From DASZHJ01 sp035581425 (GTDB lineage Bacteria; Pseudomonadota; Alphaproteobacteria; ATCC43930; CGMCC-115725), in assembly GCA_035581425.1 (NCBI GenBank), contig DATJVP010000055.1, forward strand, positions 1-45,861: a stretch of 45,861 bases of DNA, written 5' to 3'. Positions 20,430 to 28,722 of the stretch are shown piece after piece; the first letter of the stretch is position 1, and each line of letters opens with the position of its first letter. The position numbers and the translations under genes were made by a program. The notes under the pieces are model-generated. The model ran no database searches. It saw only the letters and a list, made by a program, of their open reading frames with translations, and had not been told where the DNA came from.

Positions 20430-20768
20430 TCAGGCCGCCGCGTGCAGCAGCAGAATGCCGCCGGCGATCAGCGCAATCCCCGCGAATTGCGCGAGCCCCA
20501 GCGGCTCCTGCCAGAGGAAATGTGCGGCAATCGCGACGAGGACGTAGGAGAGCGCCACGCTCGGAAAGGCGATCGAGACCGGCAGCCGCTTGATCGCGAC
20601 GATGTAAAAGACCGCCGCCAGCGCATAGGTGCCGAGGCCCGCGATCGTGAAGGGATCGAGAAACTGCGCGACGAAGCCCTGGCTGCGCTCCGCTCCCTGC
20701 TTGAGTAGGAGCTGGCCTGCGACGCCCACGAGGATCGCCGCGGCGAGGGCGCCGTAGGATAGCAGCAT
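20430..20768 (-). CDS. Small four-helix membrane protein, SMR/EamA type (ArnE/ArnF-like)
   Basis: A 112-residue membrane protein with four hydrophobic helices. It has GQLLLKQGAERS near residue 18, SIAFPSVALSYVLVAIAAHFLWQEPLG in the third and fourth helices and a short C-terminus. It matches the small multidrug resistance fold used by ArnE/ArnF to flip undecaprenyl-phosphate-linked amino sugars. ATG at 20768 is 5 nt after the GT2 stop. Adjacency to a polyprenol-phosphate GT2 enzyme favours a lipid-linked sugar flippase over drug export (inference). Confidence 0.82.
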   Translation of the reverse strand: MLLSYGALAAAILVGVAGQLLLKQGAERSQGFVAQFLDPFTIAGLGTYALAAVFYIVAIKRLPVSIAFPSVALSYVLVAIAAHFLWQEPLGLAQFAGIALIAGGILLLHAAA

Positions 20769-20773
20769 GGCGC

Positions 20774-21766
20774 TCAGCCGCCCTCGACGACGCGGATGCT
20801 GGACCGCGGTCCCGTCTCCGGGAGCGCTGCGCCGCTGCTGCGGATCACCTCGCGCACGATCGACTGCGGCTTGCGGTTGGCGGTGAGGAAGAGGCGCCCC
20901 ATGTACTCTCCGAGGATGCCGAGGATCAGGAGCTGCACTCCTGAGAGCAGCAAGGTCGCCGCCATCAGCGAGGCCCAGCCGGCGGGCGTCTCGCGGAAGA
21001 TCGCCTCGAGCACGACCCAGGCGACGCCGATGAGCCCGATGACGGAGATCGCGAAGCCCGCGATGGTGCTGAGGTGGAGCGGCAGCACCGAGAAATTGAC
21101 GAAGATGTTGAGCCAGAGCCGCACGAGCCGGCGGAAGGTATAGGTGCTGCGCCCTTCCGCACGCGCGAGGTGGCGGACCTCGAGCGTGCCGATCGACTGT
21201 GTCGACTGCATGATGTGGCCGTCGACATAGGGGAAGGGCCCCTCGTAGCGGTTCACCTGCTCGACGAGGAAGGCGCTCATGCAGCGGAAGCTCGAGAGGT
21301 AGAGGCCTTTCGGCTTCTCCATCAGGACGTCCGCCACCCAATTCGCGAAACGGCTGCCGAGATTGCGCCAGAGAGCATGGCGCTTCCTCGCGTAGCGCGT
21401 ATAGATCACGTCGTTGCCGGAGCTGCGCGCGTAGTCGAGGAGCCGCACCACCTCCTCCGGTGGATTCTGTAGATCGTCGTCCATGGTGATGACCCAGGCT
21501 CCGCGCGCGAAGCGAAGCCCCGCCATCACCGCGTTGTGCTCGCCGAAATTGCGCGCGAGGCTCACGAGCGTGATCGGCACGCGCGCCTCGGCCACCAATG
21601 CGCGGCAGACCAAGAGACTGTCGTCGGGACTGCCGTCGACGACGAGCACTATCTCGTGGCCGCCTGCGATCTCAAGGCCCTCGAGCGCGTGCACGAGCTC
21701 GCCGATGCTCTTGGCGCCGCAATAGACGGGAATGACGATGCTTAGCACATAAGGGTGGTCGGTCAT
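20774..21766 (-). CDS. Family 2 glycosyltransferase, polyprenyl-phosphate type (ArnC/GtrB-like)
   Basis: A 330-residue membrane-anchored GT2. The GT-A domain shows LSIVIPVYCGAKSI, VLVVDGSPDD and the metal-binding WVITMDDDLQNPPEE near residue 92. Two C-terminal transmembrane helices follow (about 230-260 and 268-292). This architecture is that of enzymes moving a sugar from a nucleotide donor to undecaprenyl phosphate. The start codon overlaps the stop of the upstream methyltransferase gene (ATGA), showing tight coupling. It is expected to hand its product to the SMR-type protein for flipping. Confidence 0.9.
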   Translation of the reverse strand: MTDHPYVLSIVIPVYCGAKSIGELVHALEGLEIAGGHEIVLVVDGSPDDSLLVCRALVAEARVPITLVSLARNFGEHNAVMAGLRFARGAWVITMDDDLQNPPEEVVRLLDYARSSGNDVIYTRYARKRHALWRNLGSRFANWVADVLMEKPKGLYLSSFRCMSAFLVEQVNRYEGPFPYVDGHIMQSTQSIGTLEVRHLARAEGRSTYTFRRLVRLWLNIFVNFSVLPLHLSTIAGFAISVIGLIGVAWVVLEAIFRETPAGWASLMAATLLLSGVQLLILGILGEYMGRLFLTANRKPQSIVREVIRSSGAALPETGPRSSIRVVEGG

Positions 21767-22506
21767 GGCTTCACCGCTGTCGCAAGCACCGAGCCGCCGA
21801 AGGGCAGCCGGAGCCCAAGGCCCAGTAGGGCCGCTTCGATCCGCACCACCAGGCGGAACGTCGCCTCGACCGGCGCGGGCAGCAAGGAGACGTCGCTCGC
21901 GGGCGCTCTATCCCCTTGCCATCCTAGCTTTCGCCTCAGCACCATCAAGGGAAAGAGCACGGTATTCCAGTAAGAAGTTCGTATCGAAGTGAAGCCCGCC
22001 GCGGCGAGAAGGCTCCGCACGCCCGCGGCGGTGTAGCGGCGGACGTTGTGCACCGCGGCATCGTGCTCCGAGAGCAACCAGCGATAGGCCGGAAGATTCA
22101 GCACGAGGACACCGCCGGACGCGAGGCAGCGATGCATTTGCCGCAGCGCCTCCTCTTCGGCGACACCGCGATGGCAGAGCACGTCGCTGCTGAGCACCGC
22201 GGCAAAGCGCGCATCGGCGAAGGGAAGCGCGTTGACCGAGGCGATGCAGACCGGACGCGCCGACTGCTCCTGCGCGACCGCTCCCGCGATCGCGTCGATC
22301 TCGACGCCCATCGCCGAGGCCTCGGGAAACCGCGCCGCCACCGATGCCAGCAAGCCGCCGGTGCCGCAGCCGGCATCCAGGAGGGGCTCGCCTTTGCCCG
22401 GGGGTCTGCGCCGAGAGAGCGCCCCCAGCATTTGCGCGTGCATTCCGTGGAACCACCAGAGCCGCCGGTCCAGTGCTGCGAGCCGCTCGTACTCCGCGCG
22501 CTCCAA
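21763..22506 (-). CDS. SAM-dependent class I methyltransferase
   Basis: About 247 residues. SAM motif I is LLDAGCGTGGLLASVAARFPE, followed by an acidic GVEID and a motif near AVLSSDVLCHRGVAEEEALRQMHRCL, and a C-terminal helical part. No ATG lies at a suitable distance. A TTG at 22506, 8 nt after the upstream stop, gives ERAEYERLAALDRRLWWFHGMHAQML before the domain and is the best start. An internal ATG at MHAQML is the alternative, but would lose the conserved-looking WWFHGM. It probably methylates a sugar or lipid carrier intermediate (inference). Confidence 0.82.
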   Translation of the reverse strand: MERAEYERLAALDRRLWWFHGMHAQMLGALSRRRPPGKGEPLLDAGCGTGGLLASVAARFPEASAMGVEIDAIAGAVAQEQSARPVCIASVNALPFADARFAAVLSSDVLCHRGVAEEEALRQMHRCLASGGVLVLNLPAYRWLLSEHDAAVHNVRRYTAAGVRSLLAAAGFTSIRTSYWNTVLFPLMVLRRKLGWQGDRAPASDVSLLPAPVEATFRLVVRIEAALLGLGLRLPFGGSVLATAVKP

Positions 22507-22514
22507 CGGGACCC

Positions 22515-24182
22515 CTAGGGAATGGCCGCGCTCGCCGGGCCCGTCGCCTTCAGATAGGCGCGGCGGTCGAGCACCACCGAGAGCAGCACGCCCATGCGCT
22601 CGACGCGGTAGATCTCGTGTCCCGGGAGCGCCTTCTGGCAATTGTCCTTGGTGAAGGCGATGAAGAAATCCGCGTCCTTGCGATCCCAGGCGAAGATGAA
22701 GTTCGGCGGGAAGAAGAAGGCCGCCGAGATCGGCGGGCCGCAGACCGCGACCTTGAAGTCGTGGTCCATGTAGTCGTTGCCGTATTCGGCGTGGAGATAG
22801 TCCTCGAGCCCGAGCACGGCCTCGGCATAGGAATTGGCCCAGTAATCGGTCTTGAAGAGCCCGTCCGCGCCCTCGACGCCGCCGATGAAGCCGTTGAAAT
22901 AGACGTACTCGTCGGGATGCAGCATGCCCATGATCGCAAGGTGTCCCATGCCGTAGAGCGCAAGTGCGCCATAGGCCCATCGCCGATAGGGAAAGCGCTG
23001 CAGGAGATCGAGTGCGCGGCCCATCGCCACTGCCGCGAGCGCCGCGATCGGTGGCAACACGAAGATGAAATGCCGCATGCCGTCGAAGAGCACGGCCTTG
23101 ATGGCAATCGCGTAGCCGATCGGGAAGATCACCGCAAAGCCGATCGCGAAATAGGCGAGAGTCGAGGCGCGATCGAGACGCCAGTGGCGCGCGCGGGCGA
23201 CGAGCACCGCCGCGGGCGATGCCGCCGCGAGCAGGGTCAGCACGAGCTCCGGCAGCGCCAGCGCCACGTGCACGGGAAGATAGGACCAGGGGAGATCGGC
23301 GGCGGGCACGTAGCGCCCGTCGAAGAGCGTGGTCCAGGGGTAGATCTCGTGCGAGAAGTTCGCGAGTGCGACGAGGGGATTGCGGATCGGATCGAGCTGC
23401 GCATAGGGCCAGAAGGGCAGCATCACGATGAAGGCAATTAGAAAGACCGGCAGCAGCACCCGCCCGACGCTCAAGACGGCGTCCCCGAGCAGCACGCGGA
23501 GGCTCCGGTGCTCGAGCGCGCGCCAAGTGCCGGCGAGGGCGAGCAGCAGCCCGAGATATCCGAGAAGCAGGAGCCCGCCCACGCGCACGCCGAGCGTGAG
23601 GCCGACGGCGATGCCGAGCCGCAGCAGCAGCGACCGGCGCGGCCGCGGCAGCTCCGGAACCAGCAGGACGAGATAATAGAGCGCCCAGGCCGCCCCCGCC
23701 GCGAAGGGAACATCCTTGGGGTTGTTGAACATCTGCCCGTAATAGTTGGGCGTCAGCAGCAGGAACAGCGCGGCGAAGAAGCCCGCCCGAGGGCCCCCGA
23801 GGGCGCGCCCGAGCTTGGAGACGCCGATGACGCCGAGGATGCCCACGAGCGCGTTCAGAAGATGCCGCGTCTCGTAGGTATCGAAGGGTGAGATCAGGTT
23901 CAGCACCGCGGCGCTGAGATCGAAGGCGCCGCCATAATTCGTGAGATCGGGCCAGTCGGTCGCCCGCAGCACGGTGAAGCCGCTGGTGTAATACTTGAGG
24001 ATCAGCTCGCCGTAGAGGTTGTGCAGGTCCTCGTCCCAGGTGATGCCGTAATCGGCAAATGTCGCGATCGCGACGAGCGTCGCGGCGAGGACGAGCAAGC
24101 GCGTGAGGCCATCCCAGGAGGTGTCCAATCCCAGGATGGCGGGCCGGCCCGCAGTGTGCACTTGCGAAGGTGCGGCGATCAT
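22515..24182 (-). CDS. GT-C membrane glycosyltransferase (PMT/ArnT-like)
   Basis: A 555-residue integral membrane protein with about 11 hydrophobic segments and a soluble C-terminus (about 455-555). The first periplasmic loop carries the acidic motif GITWDEDLHNLYGE near residue 48, as expected for GT-C enzymes using a polyprenyl-phosphate sugar donor. LLTPNYYGQMFNNPKDVPFAAG near residue 145 is a second family-like segment, and PHDEYVYFNGF-like residues lie near 420. The most likely role is transfer of the flipped sugar to a periplasmic acceptor such as lipid A, O-antigen or another glycan. The acceptor is unknown. It is probably the first or second gene of the minus-strand glycan operon. Confidence 0.85.
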   Translation of the reverse strand: MIAAPSQVHTAGRPAILGLDTSWDGLTRLLVLAATLVAIATFADYGITWDEDLHNLYGELILKYYTSGFTVLRATDWPDLTNYGGAFDLSAAVLNLISPFDTYETRHLLNALVGILGVIGVSKLGRALGGPRAGFFAALFLLLTPNYYGQMFNNPKDVPFAAGAAWALYYLVLLVPELPRPRRSLLLRLGIAVGLTLGVRVGGLLLLGYLGLLLALAGTWRALEHRSLRVLLGDAVLSVGRVLLPVFLIAFIVMLPFWPYAQLDPIRNPLVALANFSHEIYPWTTLFDGRYVPAADLPWSYLPVHVALALPELVLTLLAAASPAAVLVARARHWRLDRASTLAYFAIGFAVIFPIGYAIAIKAVLFDGMRHFIFVLPPIAALAAVAMGRALDLLQRFPYRRWAYGALALYGMGHLAIMGMLHPDEYVYFNGFIGGVEGADGLFKTDYWANSYAEAVLGLEDYLHAEYGNDYMDHDFKVAVCGPPISAAFFFPPNFIFAWDRKDADFFIAFTKDNCQKALPGHEIYRVERMGVLLSVVLDRRAYLKATGPASAAIP

Positions 24183-24204
24183 TAACTTCCCGTGACGGTG
24201 CGCA

Positions 24205-25407
24205 TCATAAACCGGCTGCCTGCATCATCGGTAGAAGAACCCGCTCGCTCGCGAAGAATTCCTCGGCGATGCCACGCGCCGCGCGAGCGTGGCGGGGATA
24301 ATCCCCCTCAATGGTGCGGAAGGCCTCCGCCGCCTCCTCCATATCGAGGAACTCGAAGAGCCCCTCGCCTGCGGGATAGAACTTGCTGAATCCGGTCTTC
24401 ATGGTGACGACCGGCCGGCCGGAGGCGAGATAGCAGACGCTGCGATCGCTGAACCAGCCGCTGTTCGGGCGCACATAGATGTCTTTCGCCACCGTGAACT
24501 CGCCGCGCGAGCCACGGATGAAGTCGGCATAGCTCGTCATGTCTGCGGAGATCGGCCTTGGATCGAGGACGCGCCAGCCGTGGCGCGCGACCTCACGCGG
24601 CACCTTCGGCTCGACCGTCATCAGCGCGAGGCTGAAGTGCTGCTCCGGGAGCGCGCGCGGGAGGTCGAGGAAGCGCACGAAATTGAGGTGCTTCGACCAG
24701 AGATAGGTCTCGCCGCCAAAGGATATGTTCTTCCCCTTGTTTTCCCAGGTCGCGATCGAGCTGTAGCTCTCGGGGGCGCCTTCTGCGGCCGGCCACTCGC
24801 GAAGCAGCACCGGCGGGCGCGTCGGGCGCCACGCGATCCCCGAGAGGGGGACGGGGCAATCGGCCGCACCGAGGTTCTCGCCGTAGGTGAAGAAATGCGT
24901 GTGCGCCTCGAGGTAGGCGCGCGCGGCGGGATCGGCCTTGGCGTATTTGATTTGCTCGTAGATGGGATCGGTGTCGACCATGATGCGGACGGGGCAGTCC
25001 ATGTGCTCCTCGCGCAGCCGCGTCGCGCCGCAGAGATTGATGAGCGCGTCGGCCTCTCCGTAGAGCGCCCGCACGCGCTCGCGCGAGAGGCCGTGATAGC
25101 GGTCGTTGATCGCGTCCCAATAAGCCCAGCGTCCACCGAGCCCCTGTCGCTCCATCGCGCGCCTGAGGTAATCGACGCCGTAGCTGCAATCCATCACGAC
25201 GCTGTCGATGCGGGGATCGTAGGGGTTGGCGCCGTGCTCCTCGACGTACCAGACCTCGTAGCCGAGGCGCTCGAGGCCGAGCGCATATTGCATCGCCTGC
25301 CAGGCAATGCCGCCGAGCGGCATTTGGGCTACGAAATGCTGGACGATGATCTTGCCGCGCTTGCGCAACGCTCGGGCCCGTCGTTCTCGGGGAAGGGGCG
25401 GGACCAT
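24205..25407 (-). CDS. GT-B-like glycosyltransferase, function unassigned
   Basis: About 400 residues, soluble. The N-terminus (IIVQHFVAQMPLGGIAWQAMQYALGLERLGYEVWYVEE) looks like the first Rossmann half of a GT-B fold. The C-terminal part has DRSVCYLASGRPVVTMKTGF and GLFEFLDMEEAAEAF, as in group 1/CgeB-like glycosyltransferases. I do not recognise a named family. Two starts are possible, ATG at 25407 and ATG at 25431; the shorter is listed. It sits 22 nt upstream of the GT-C gene and is divergent from fdxA. A role in the same glycan is likely by context. Confidence 0.75.
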   Translation of the reverse strand: MVPPLPRERRARALRKRGKIIVQHFVAQMPLGGIAWQAMQYALGLERLGYEVWYVEEHGANPYDPRIDSVVMDCSYGVDYLRRAMERQGLGGRWAYWDAINDRYHGLSRERVRALYGEADALINLCGATRLREEHMDCPVRIMVDTDPIYEQIKYAKADPAARAYLEAHTHFFTYGENLGAADCPVPLSGIAWRPTRPPVLLREWPAAEGAPESYSSIATWENKGKNISFGGETYLWSKHLNFVRFLDLPRALPEQHFSLALMTVEPKVPREVARHGWRVLDPRPISADMTSYADFIRGSRGEFTVAKDIYVRPNSGWFSDRSVCYLASGRPVVTMKTGFSKFYPAGEGLFEFLDMEEAAEAFRTIEGDYPRHARAARGIAEEFFASERVLLPMMQAAGL

Positions 25408-25601
25408 ATCAGATGCCCGCGGAGCCGCCATCCCCGCAGAGGTCGCGGGAGACAACGACCGACGGGCGCAAAAAATCCAATCTCCGCGCGCAAAACCCCA
25501 GTTCGGCAGGGGTTGAACGGGGTGAGGGCGCGTGATACCCAGACTCCGCCGCGATCTCCAACGGAATCCGGCGCCTCTCATCTCATCCGAGTTCTCGACC
25601 C

Positions 25602-25946
25602 ATGACCTACGTCGTCAACGAAGCCTGCATCAAATGCAAATACATGGATTGCGTCGAGGTCTGCCCCGTCGATTGCTTCTACGAGGGCGAGAACATGCTC
25701 GTCATCAATCCCGACGAATGCATCGACTGCGGCGTTTGCGAGCCCGAGTGCCCGGCCGAAGCGATTGTCCCCGACAGCGAGGCCGCGGCGGAGAAATGGG
25801 TCGAGTTCAATCGGCAATACTCGGCGGCTTGGCCCAACATAACCCGTAAGGGCGAGGCACCGGCGGATGCCGATCAGTGGAAGGGGGTCGAGGGCAAGCT
25901 CGAGAAATACTTCAGCCCCAACCCTCCCAAGAAGAAGGACGGTTAA
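25602..25946 (+). CDS. fdxA: Seven-iron ferredoxin FdxA
   Basis: A 114-residue [3Fe-4S][4Fe-4S] ferredoxin. Nine cysteines are at 9, 12, 17, 21, 25, 40, 43, 46 and 50. By comparison with Azotobacter FdI, Cys9/17/50 hold the 3Fe cluster and Cys21/40/43/46 the 4Fe cluster. The tail after residue 60 is the usual FdxA extension ending in basic residues. ATG at 25602 is the only sensible start, though no clear Shine-Dalgarno precedes it. It is followed by carD after a 286-nt gap. It is a possible alternative electron carrier for the FprA-like reductase 6 kb downstream, but nothing here proves that. Confidence 0.96.
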   Translation: MTYVVNEACIKCKYMDCVEVCPVDCFYEGENMLVINPDECIDCGVCEPECPAEAIVPDSEAAAEKWVEFNRQYSAAWPNITRKGEAPADADQWKGVEGKLEKYFSPNPPKKKDG

Positions 25947-26232
25947 GATATTGCCTTCATTGGTAAATCCAGCGCATTCGAATATTTTCCGCTGGTTTGC
26001 CCAACGGGCTTGCACGCCCTGCATGGCTTCCTGACTCGCCTTTTACAGCGATTCTGTGGTATGAAATAAGCGGGTGCTGAGCGCACCTTTCCCGGCGGCT
26101 TAACTCGCATGAGTGCGGGCGGTCGTCTAGCGGACTACCAAAAAGAGCGTAACCAACGCGCCCCCAGGGCGCGACACCTTGAACTGTCGCGCCGCCGCAC
26201 CCCCAGACGAAGGGACGATCGAGAGACGGATC
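25947..26232 (+). promoter_or_regulatory. carD upstream region
   Basis: A 286-nt gap, the longest non-coding stretch in the window. It is AT-richer at 25950-25990 and 26040-26075, where promoter elements are likely; TTTACA at about 26042 with AATAAG 17 nt later is a weak candidate. No reading frame or tRNA is present. The 3' part holds a strong hairpin described separately. The long leader suggests post-transcriptional control of carD (inference). Confidence 0.4.
26168..26193 (+). other. Perfect 9-bp hairpin in the carD 5' leader
   Basis: GGCGCGACA at 26168-26176 and TGTCGCGCC at 26185-26193 form a perfect 9-bp stem with an 8-nt loop (CCTTGAAC). It ends 39 nt before the carD start. No T-run follows, so it is not a simple terminator of fdxA. 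It may be a leader structure, or a palindromic protein-binding site in DNA. Confidence 0.55.
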
Positions 26233-26727
26233 ATGTCGGAAAAGATCTTCGGAGCAGGTGATTTCGTGGTCTACCCCACGCACGGGGTCGGCAAGATCAA
26301 TGGCGTCGAGACGCAGGAGATCGCAGGCCAGACGCTGAGCGTGTTTGTGATTCACTTCGAGAAGGATCGGATGACGCTACGCGTCCCGATCGGCAAGGCG
26401 AAGAATTCCGGCCTGCGGCGTCTCAGCACGCGCAAGGAAATGGACGCGGCGCTGCTGAAGCTGAAGGGGCGCTCCAAGGCGCGACGCACGATGTGGAGCC
26501 GGCGCGCCCAGGAATACGAGGCGAAGATCAATTCGGGCGACCCCGCCTCGATCGCAGAGGTTGTGCGCGATCTCTACCGCAACGTGGGGCAGCCCGAGCA
26601 GTCATACAGCGAGCGGCAGATCTATCAGGCCGCTCTCGACCGTCTGGTGCGCGAGTTCGCGGCCGTGGAGAAGATCGACGAGACCACGGCGGTGCAGCGC
26701 GTGGAGCAGATGCTAAACGCCGCCTGA
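26233..26727 (+). CDS. carD: CarD family transcriptional regulator
   Basis: A 164-residue protein. The N-terminal CarD/TRCF RNA polymerase-interacting domain is clear: FGAGDFVVYPTHGVGKINGVE, then the MTLRVPIGKAKNSGLRRLS segment. The C-terminal helical domain has MWSRRAQEYEAKINSGD and IAEVVRDLYRN. CarD proteins bind the beta subunit of RNA polymerase and stabilise promoter open complexes, often at rRNA promoters. The start at 26233 is preceded by GAGAGACGGATC; an upstream in-frame extension is leader. It is followed 58 nt later by the PPP-like gene and then rpoH. Confidence 0.96.
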   Translation: MSEKIFGAGDFVVYPTHGVGKINGVETQEIAGQTLSVFVIHFEKDRMTLRVPIGKAKNSGLRRLSTRKEMDAALLKLKGRSKARRTMWSRRAQEYEAKINSGDPASIAEVVRDLYRNVGQPEQSYSERQIYQAALDRLVREFAAVEKIDETTAVQRVEQMLNAA

Positions 26728-26785
26728 GGCTGTACGATGGGCGCCGCCCTCGGCGTAAGAGGGCGCGTCCATCGAGCGAGCCTCC

Positions 26786-27601
26786 GTGGCGTCTTTTGGT
26801 CCCTGCGATTCAGCCGTCTACGGGATATTGAGGCGCAGCCGCCGGGTCTGGGCGGTGGCCTCTGTGCACGGCGACAGCGATAGGCTCGCCGCGCTTCACC
26901 GCGCAATAGCCCCGCGTCTCGCTGCGGGCGATCGTCTCGTCTATCTCGGCAATCTCCTGGGACGCGGCCGCGCCATCGTCGAGAGCATCGACGAGGCACT
27001 CCGCTTCCGCGCCCTTTTTCTCGCGCGTCCGCTTGCCTTCGTCGGCGACGTCGTCTTCCTGCGCGGCGCGCAGGAGGAAATGTGGCAGAAGCTCCTGGAG
27101 CTGCAATTTGCGCCCAATCCGCGCGAGGTGCTGAGCTTCATGCTGGAACAGGGTGTGGGCGCTACCATCGAGGCCTTCGGCGGCGACCGGCGCCAGGGCG
27201 AAGCCGCCTGCCGCGACGGCCCGCTCGCGATCACGCGCTGGACTAGCGCGCTGCGTCAGCGCCTCAACCAGACGCAAGGCCACAGCGCCTTCATGGCGAG
27301 CCTACGCCGCGCGGCTTTCACCGATGAAAGTACGTTGCTCTTCGTCCATGCCGGCCTCGATGCCGCAAAGCCGCTTGATCTCCAGGGCGATGCGTTCTGG
27401 TGGGGAGGCGGAGCCTTTCTGGAGCTCGAGCGCCCCTACGGCTCCTACCGCCGCGTGGTCCGCGGCTTCGACCGGCGCCACGCGGGCCTTGTGGAGGGTC
27501 TCCACGCACTCTCTGTCGACGGAGGCTGTGGCTTCGGTGGGGCACTCATTGCCGTCTGCCTCGGCAGCGACGGCACGATCCTCGACGGGCTAGAAGCTTA
27601 G
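26786..27601 (+). CDS. PPP-family phosphatase-like protein with degenerate metal motifs
   Basis: A 271-residue protein whose layout follows serine/threonine (PPP) metallophosphatases, but with metal ligands replaced. GDxHG reads ASVHG (25-29, Asp to Ser), GDxVDRG reads GNLLGRG (55-61, both Asp lost) and GNHE reads GAQE (94-97). The later LLFVHAGL (His188) and VDGGCGFGGALIAVCL, both typical of the family, are kept. It is therefore probably a non-catalytic relative, perhaps a binding or regulatory protein. The start is GTG at 26786 with a weak GAGCGAG ahead. Its place between carD and rpoH suggests a link to transcription or stress (inference). Confidence 0.8.
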   Translation: MASFGPCDSAVYGILRRSRRVWAVASVHGDSDRLAALHRAIAPRLAAGDRLVYLGNLLGRGRAIVESIDEALRFRALFLARPLAFVGDVVFLRGAQEEMWQKLLELQFAPNPREVLSFMLEQGVGATIEAFGGDRRQGEAACRDGPLAITRWTSALRQRLNQTQGHSAFMASLRRAAFTDESTLLFVHAGLDAAKPLDLQGDAFWWGGGAFLELERPYGSYRRVVRGFDRRHAGLVEGLHALSVDGGCGFGGALIAVCLGSDGTILDGLEA

Positions 27602-27604
27602 TCA

Positions 27605-27620
27605 GTAAAGCGTTTTTTTT
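27605..27620 (+). terminator. Possible weak terminator after the PPP-like gene
   Basis: An uninterrupted T8 tract at 27613-27620, 12 nt after the stop codon, follows a very short GCTT/AAGC pairing. The stem is too weak for a confident call, but such a T-run is exceptional in this GC-rich window. Confidence 0.35.
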
Positions 27621-27751
27621 GTGACCCGCCGTACAGGCCCACTACGAAAGGGGGGAATGACGGAGCACGAATGCACGCGTTAGGCTTTGTTAACGAGAGG
27701 CACGAGACCGCAGGATGATCGCACCGGCGATCCCGGAGAAGGAGCACTCCG

Positions 27752-28639
27752 ATGGCTCACATCGACGATCCGCAGACGCAGCGAGCGAACCTCACCTTCA
27801 TCAAGGCGTCGATGAAAGAGCCGTTGCTCACGCGCGACCACGAGCACGACCTCGCGAGCAAATGGCGTGAGAGAGGCGACACCGAGGCGCTGCACGAGCT
27901 CGTGCGCTCCTACACCCGTCTCGTCGTCTCCACGGCCTCGCGCTTTCGGCACTACGGATTGCCGATCGGCGATCTCGTGCAGGAAGGGAACGTCGGGTTG
28001 ATGCAGGCTGCGGCGCGCTTCGAGCCCGAGCGGGGCGTGCGCTTCTCGACTTATGCAGCCTGGTGGATCCGCTCGGCGATGCAGGACTACGTGCTGCGGA
28101 ACTGGTCGATCGTGCGCACGGGCACGACGGCCGCGCAGAAATCGCTCTTCTTTAACTTGCGTCGCCTGCGCGCGCGGATCGAGGACGGCACCGGGGCGCC
28201 GCTCACCGATGCGGGACGGCAGAAGATCGCAGCCGAGCTGCAAGTCGACATCGCCGAGGTCGAGCTCATGGACATGCGCCTTGCGGCGGCCGACCAATCC
28301 CTGAACGTCCCCGTGGGCGAGGGCGGCGACGATGATTGGCAGGATTTCCTGCCGGACCGCCGGCCGAATCCCGAGGAGGTCGTGGCGCACATGCGTGACG
28401 GCGAGATCCGCTCGCGCTGGCTAGCGGAGGCGATGGGCGAGCTCAGCGCGCGCGAGCGCGAGATCATCCGCGAGCGCCGCCTTCGCGAGGAAGGCGCCAC
28501 GCTCGAGGAACTGGGGCGCGAGCTCGGCGTCTCCAAGGAGCGCGTCCGTCAGCTCGAGCATCGTGCCCTCGTGAAGCTCCGCCAATCGATCGAGCGCCGC
28601 ACCGAGGCCGCTGCCGATCTCTTTCAGGAGCTCGGCTGA
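27752..28639 (+). CDS. rpoH: RNA polymerase sigma-32 factor RpoH
   Basis: A 295-residue sigma70-family factor. Region 2 is EGNVGLMQAAARFEPERGVRFSTYAAWWIR (about 78-107). The diagnostic RpoH box QKSLFFNLR is at 129-137. Region 4 carries the helix-turn-helix ATLEELGRELGVSKERVRQLEHRAL. It directs transcription of heat-shock genes such as htpG; in alphaproteobacteria a second copy (RpoH2) often serves oxidative-stress regulons, and the CarD/FdxA neighbourhood favours that form. ATG at 27752 follows GAAGGAG. The 150-nt upstream gap has no ECF-sigma promoter with correct spacing that I can defend. Confidence 0.95.
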   Translation: MAHIDDPQTQRANLTFIKASMKEPLLTRDHEHDLASKWRERGDTEALHELVRSYTRLVVSTASRFRHYGLPIGDLVQEGNVGLMQAAARFEPERGVRFSTYAAWWIRSAMQDYVLRNWSIVRTGTTAAQKSLFFNLRRLRARIEDGTGAPLTDAGRQKIAAELQVDIAEVELMDMRLAAADQSLNVPVGEGGDDDWQDFLPDRRPNPEEVVAHMRDGEIRSRWLAEAMGELSAREREIIRERRLREEGATLEELGRELGVSKERVRQLEHRALVKLRQSIERRTEAAADLFQELG

Positions 28640-28722
28640 GCGCGGGCCGCGCCGCGTTTGAGTATGCCCAGCCCATAGCGAGCCCGTATCCGCTTCGTGG
28701 GGCGATGCTCTAGCATTGGAGC

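Noticed and set aside
25513..25540. TTGAAC with ATACCC as an fdxA promoter
   Set aside because: The -10 match is poor and nothing else supports it.
26115..26200. Possible tRNA-like sequence before carD
   Set aside because: A GTCTAGCGG segment resembles a D-arm, but there is no T-loop GTTCGA and no cloverleaf pairing.
27653..27683. GGAAT followed by CGTT upstream of rpoH as an ECF-sigma (EcfG-type) promoter
   Set aside because: The spacer is 19 nt rather than the expected 16-17, so the match is not reliable.
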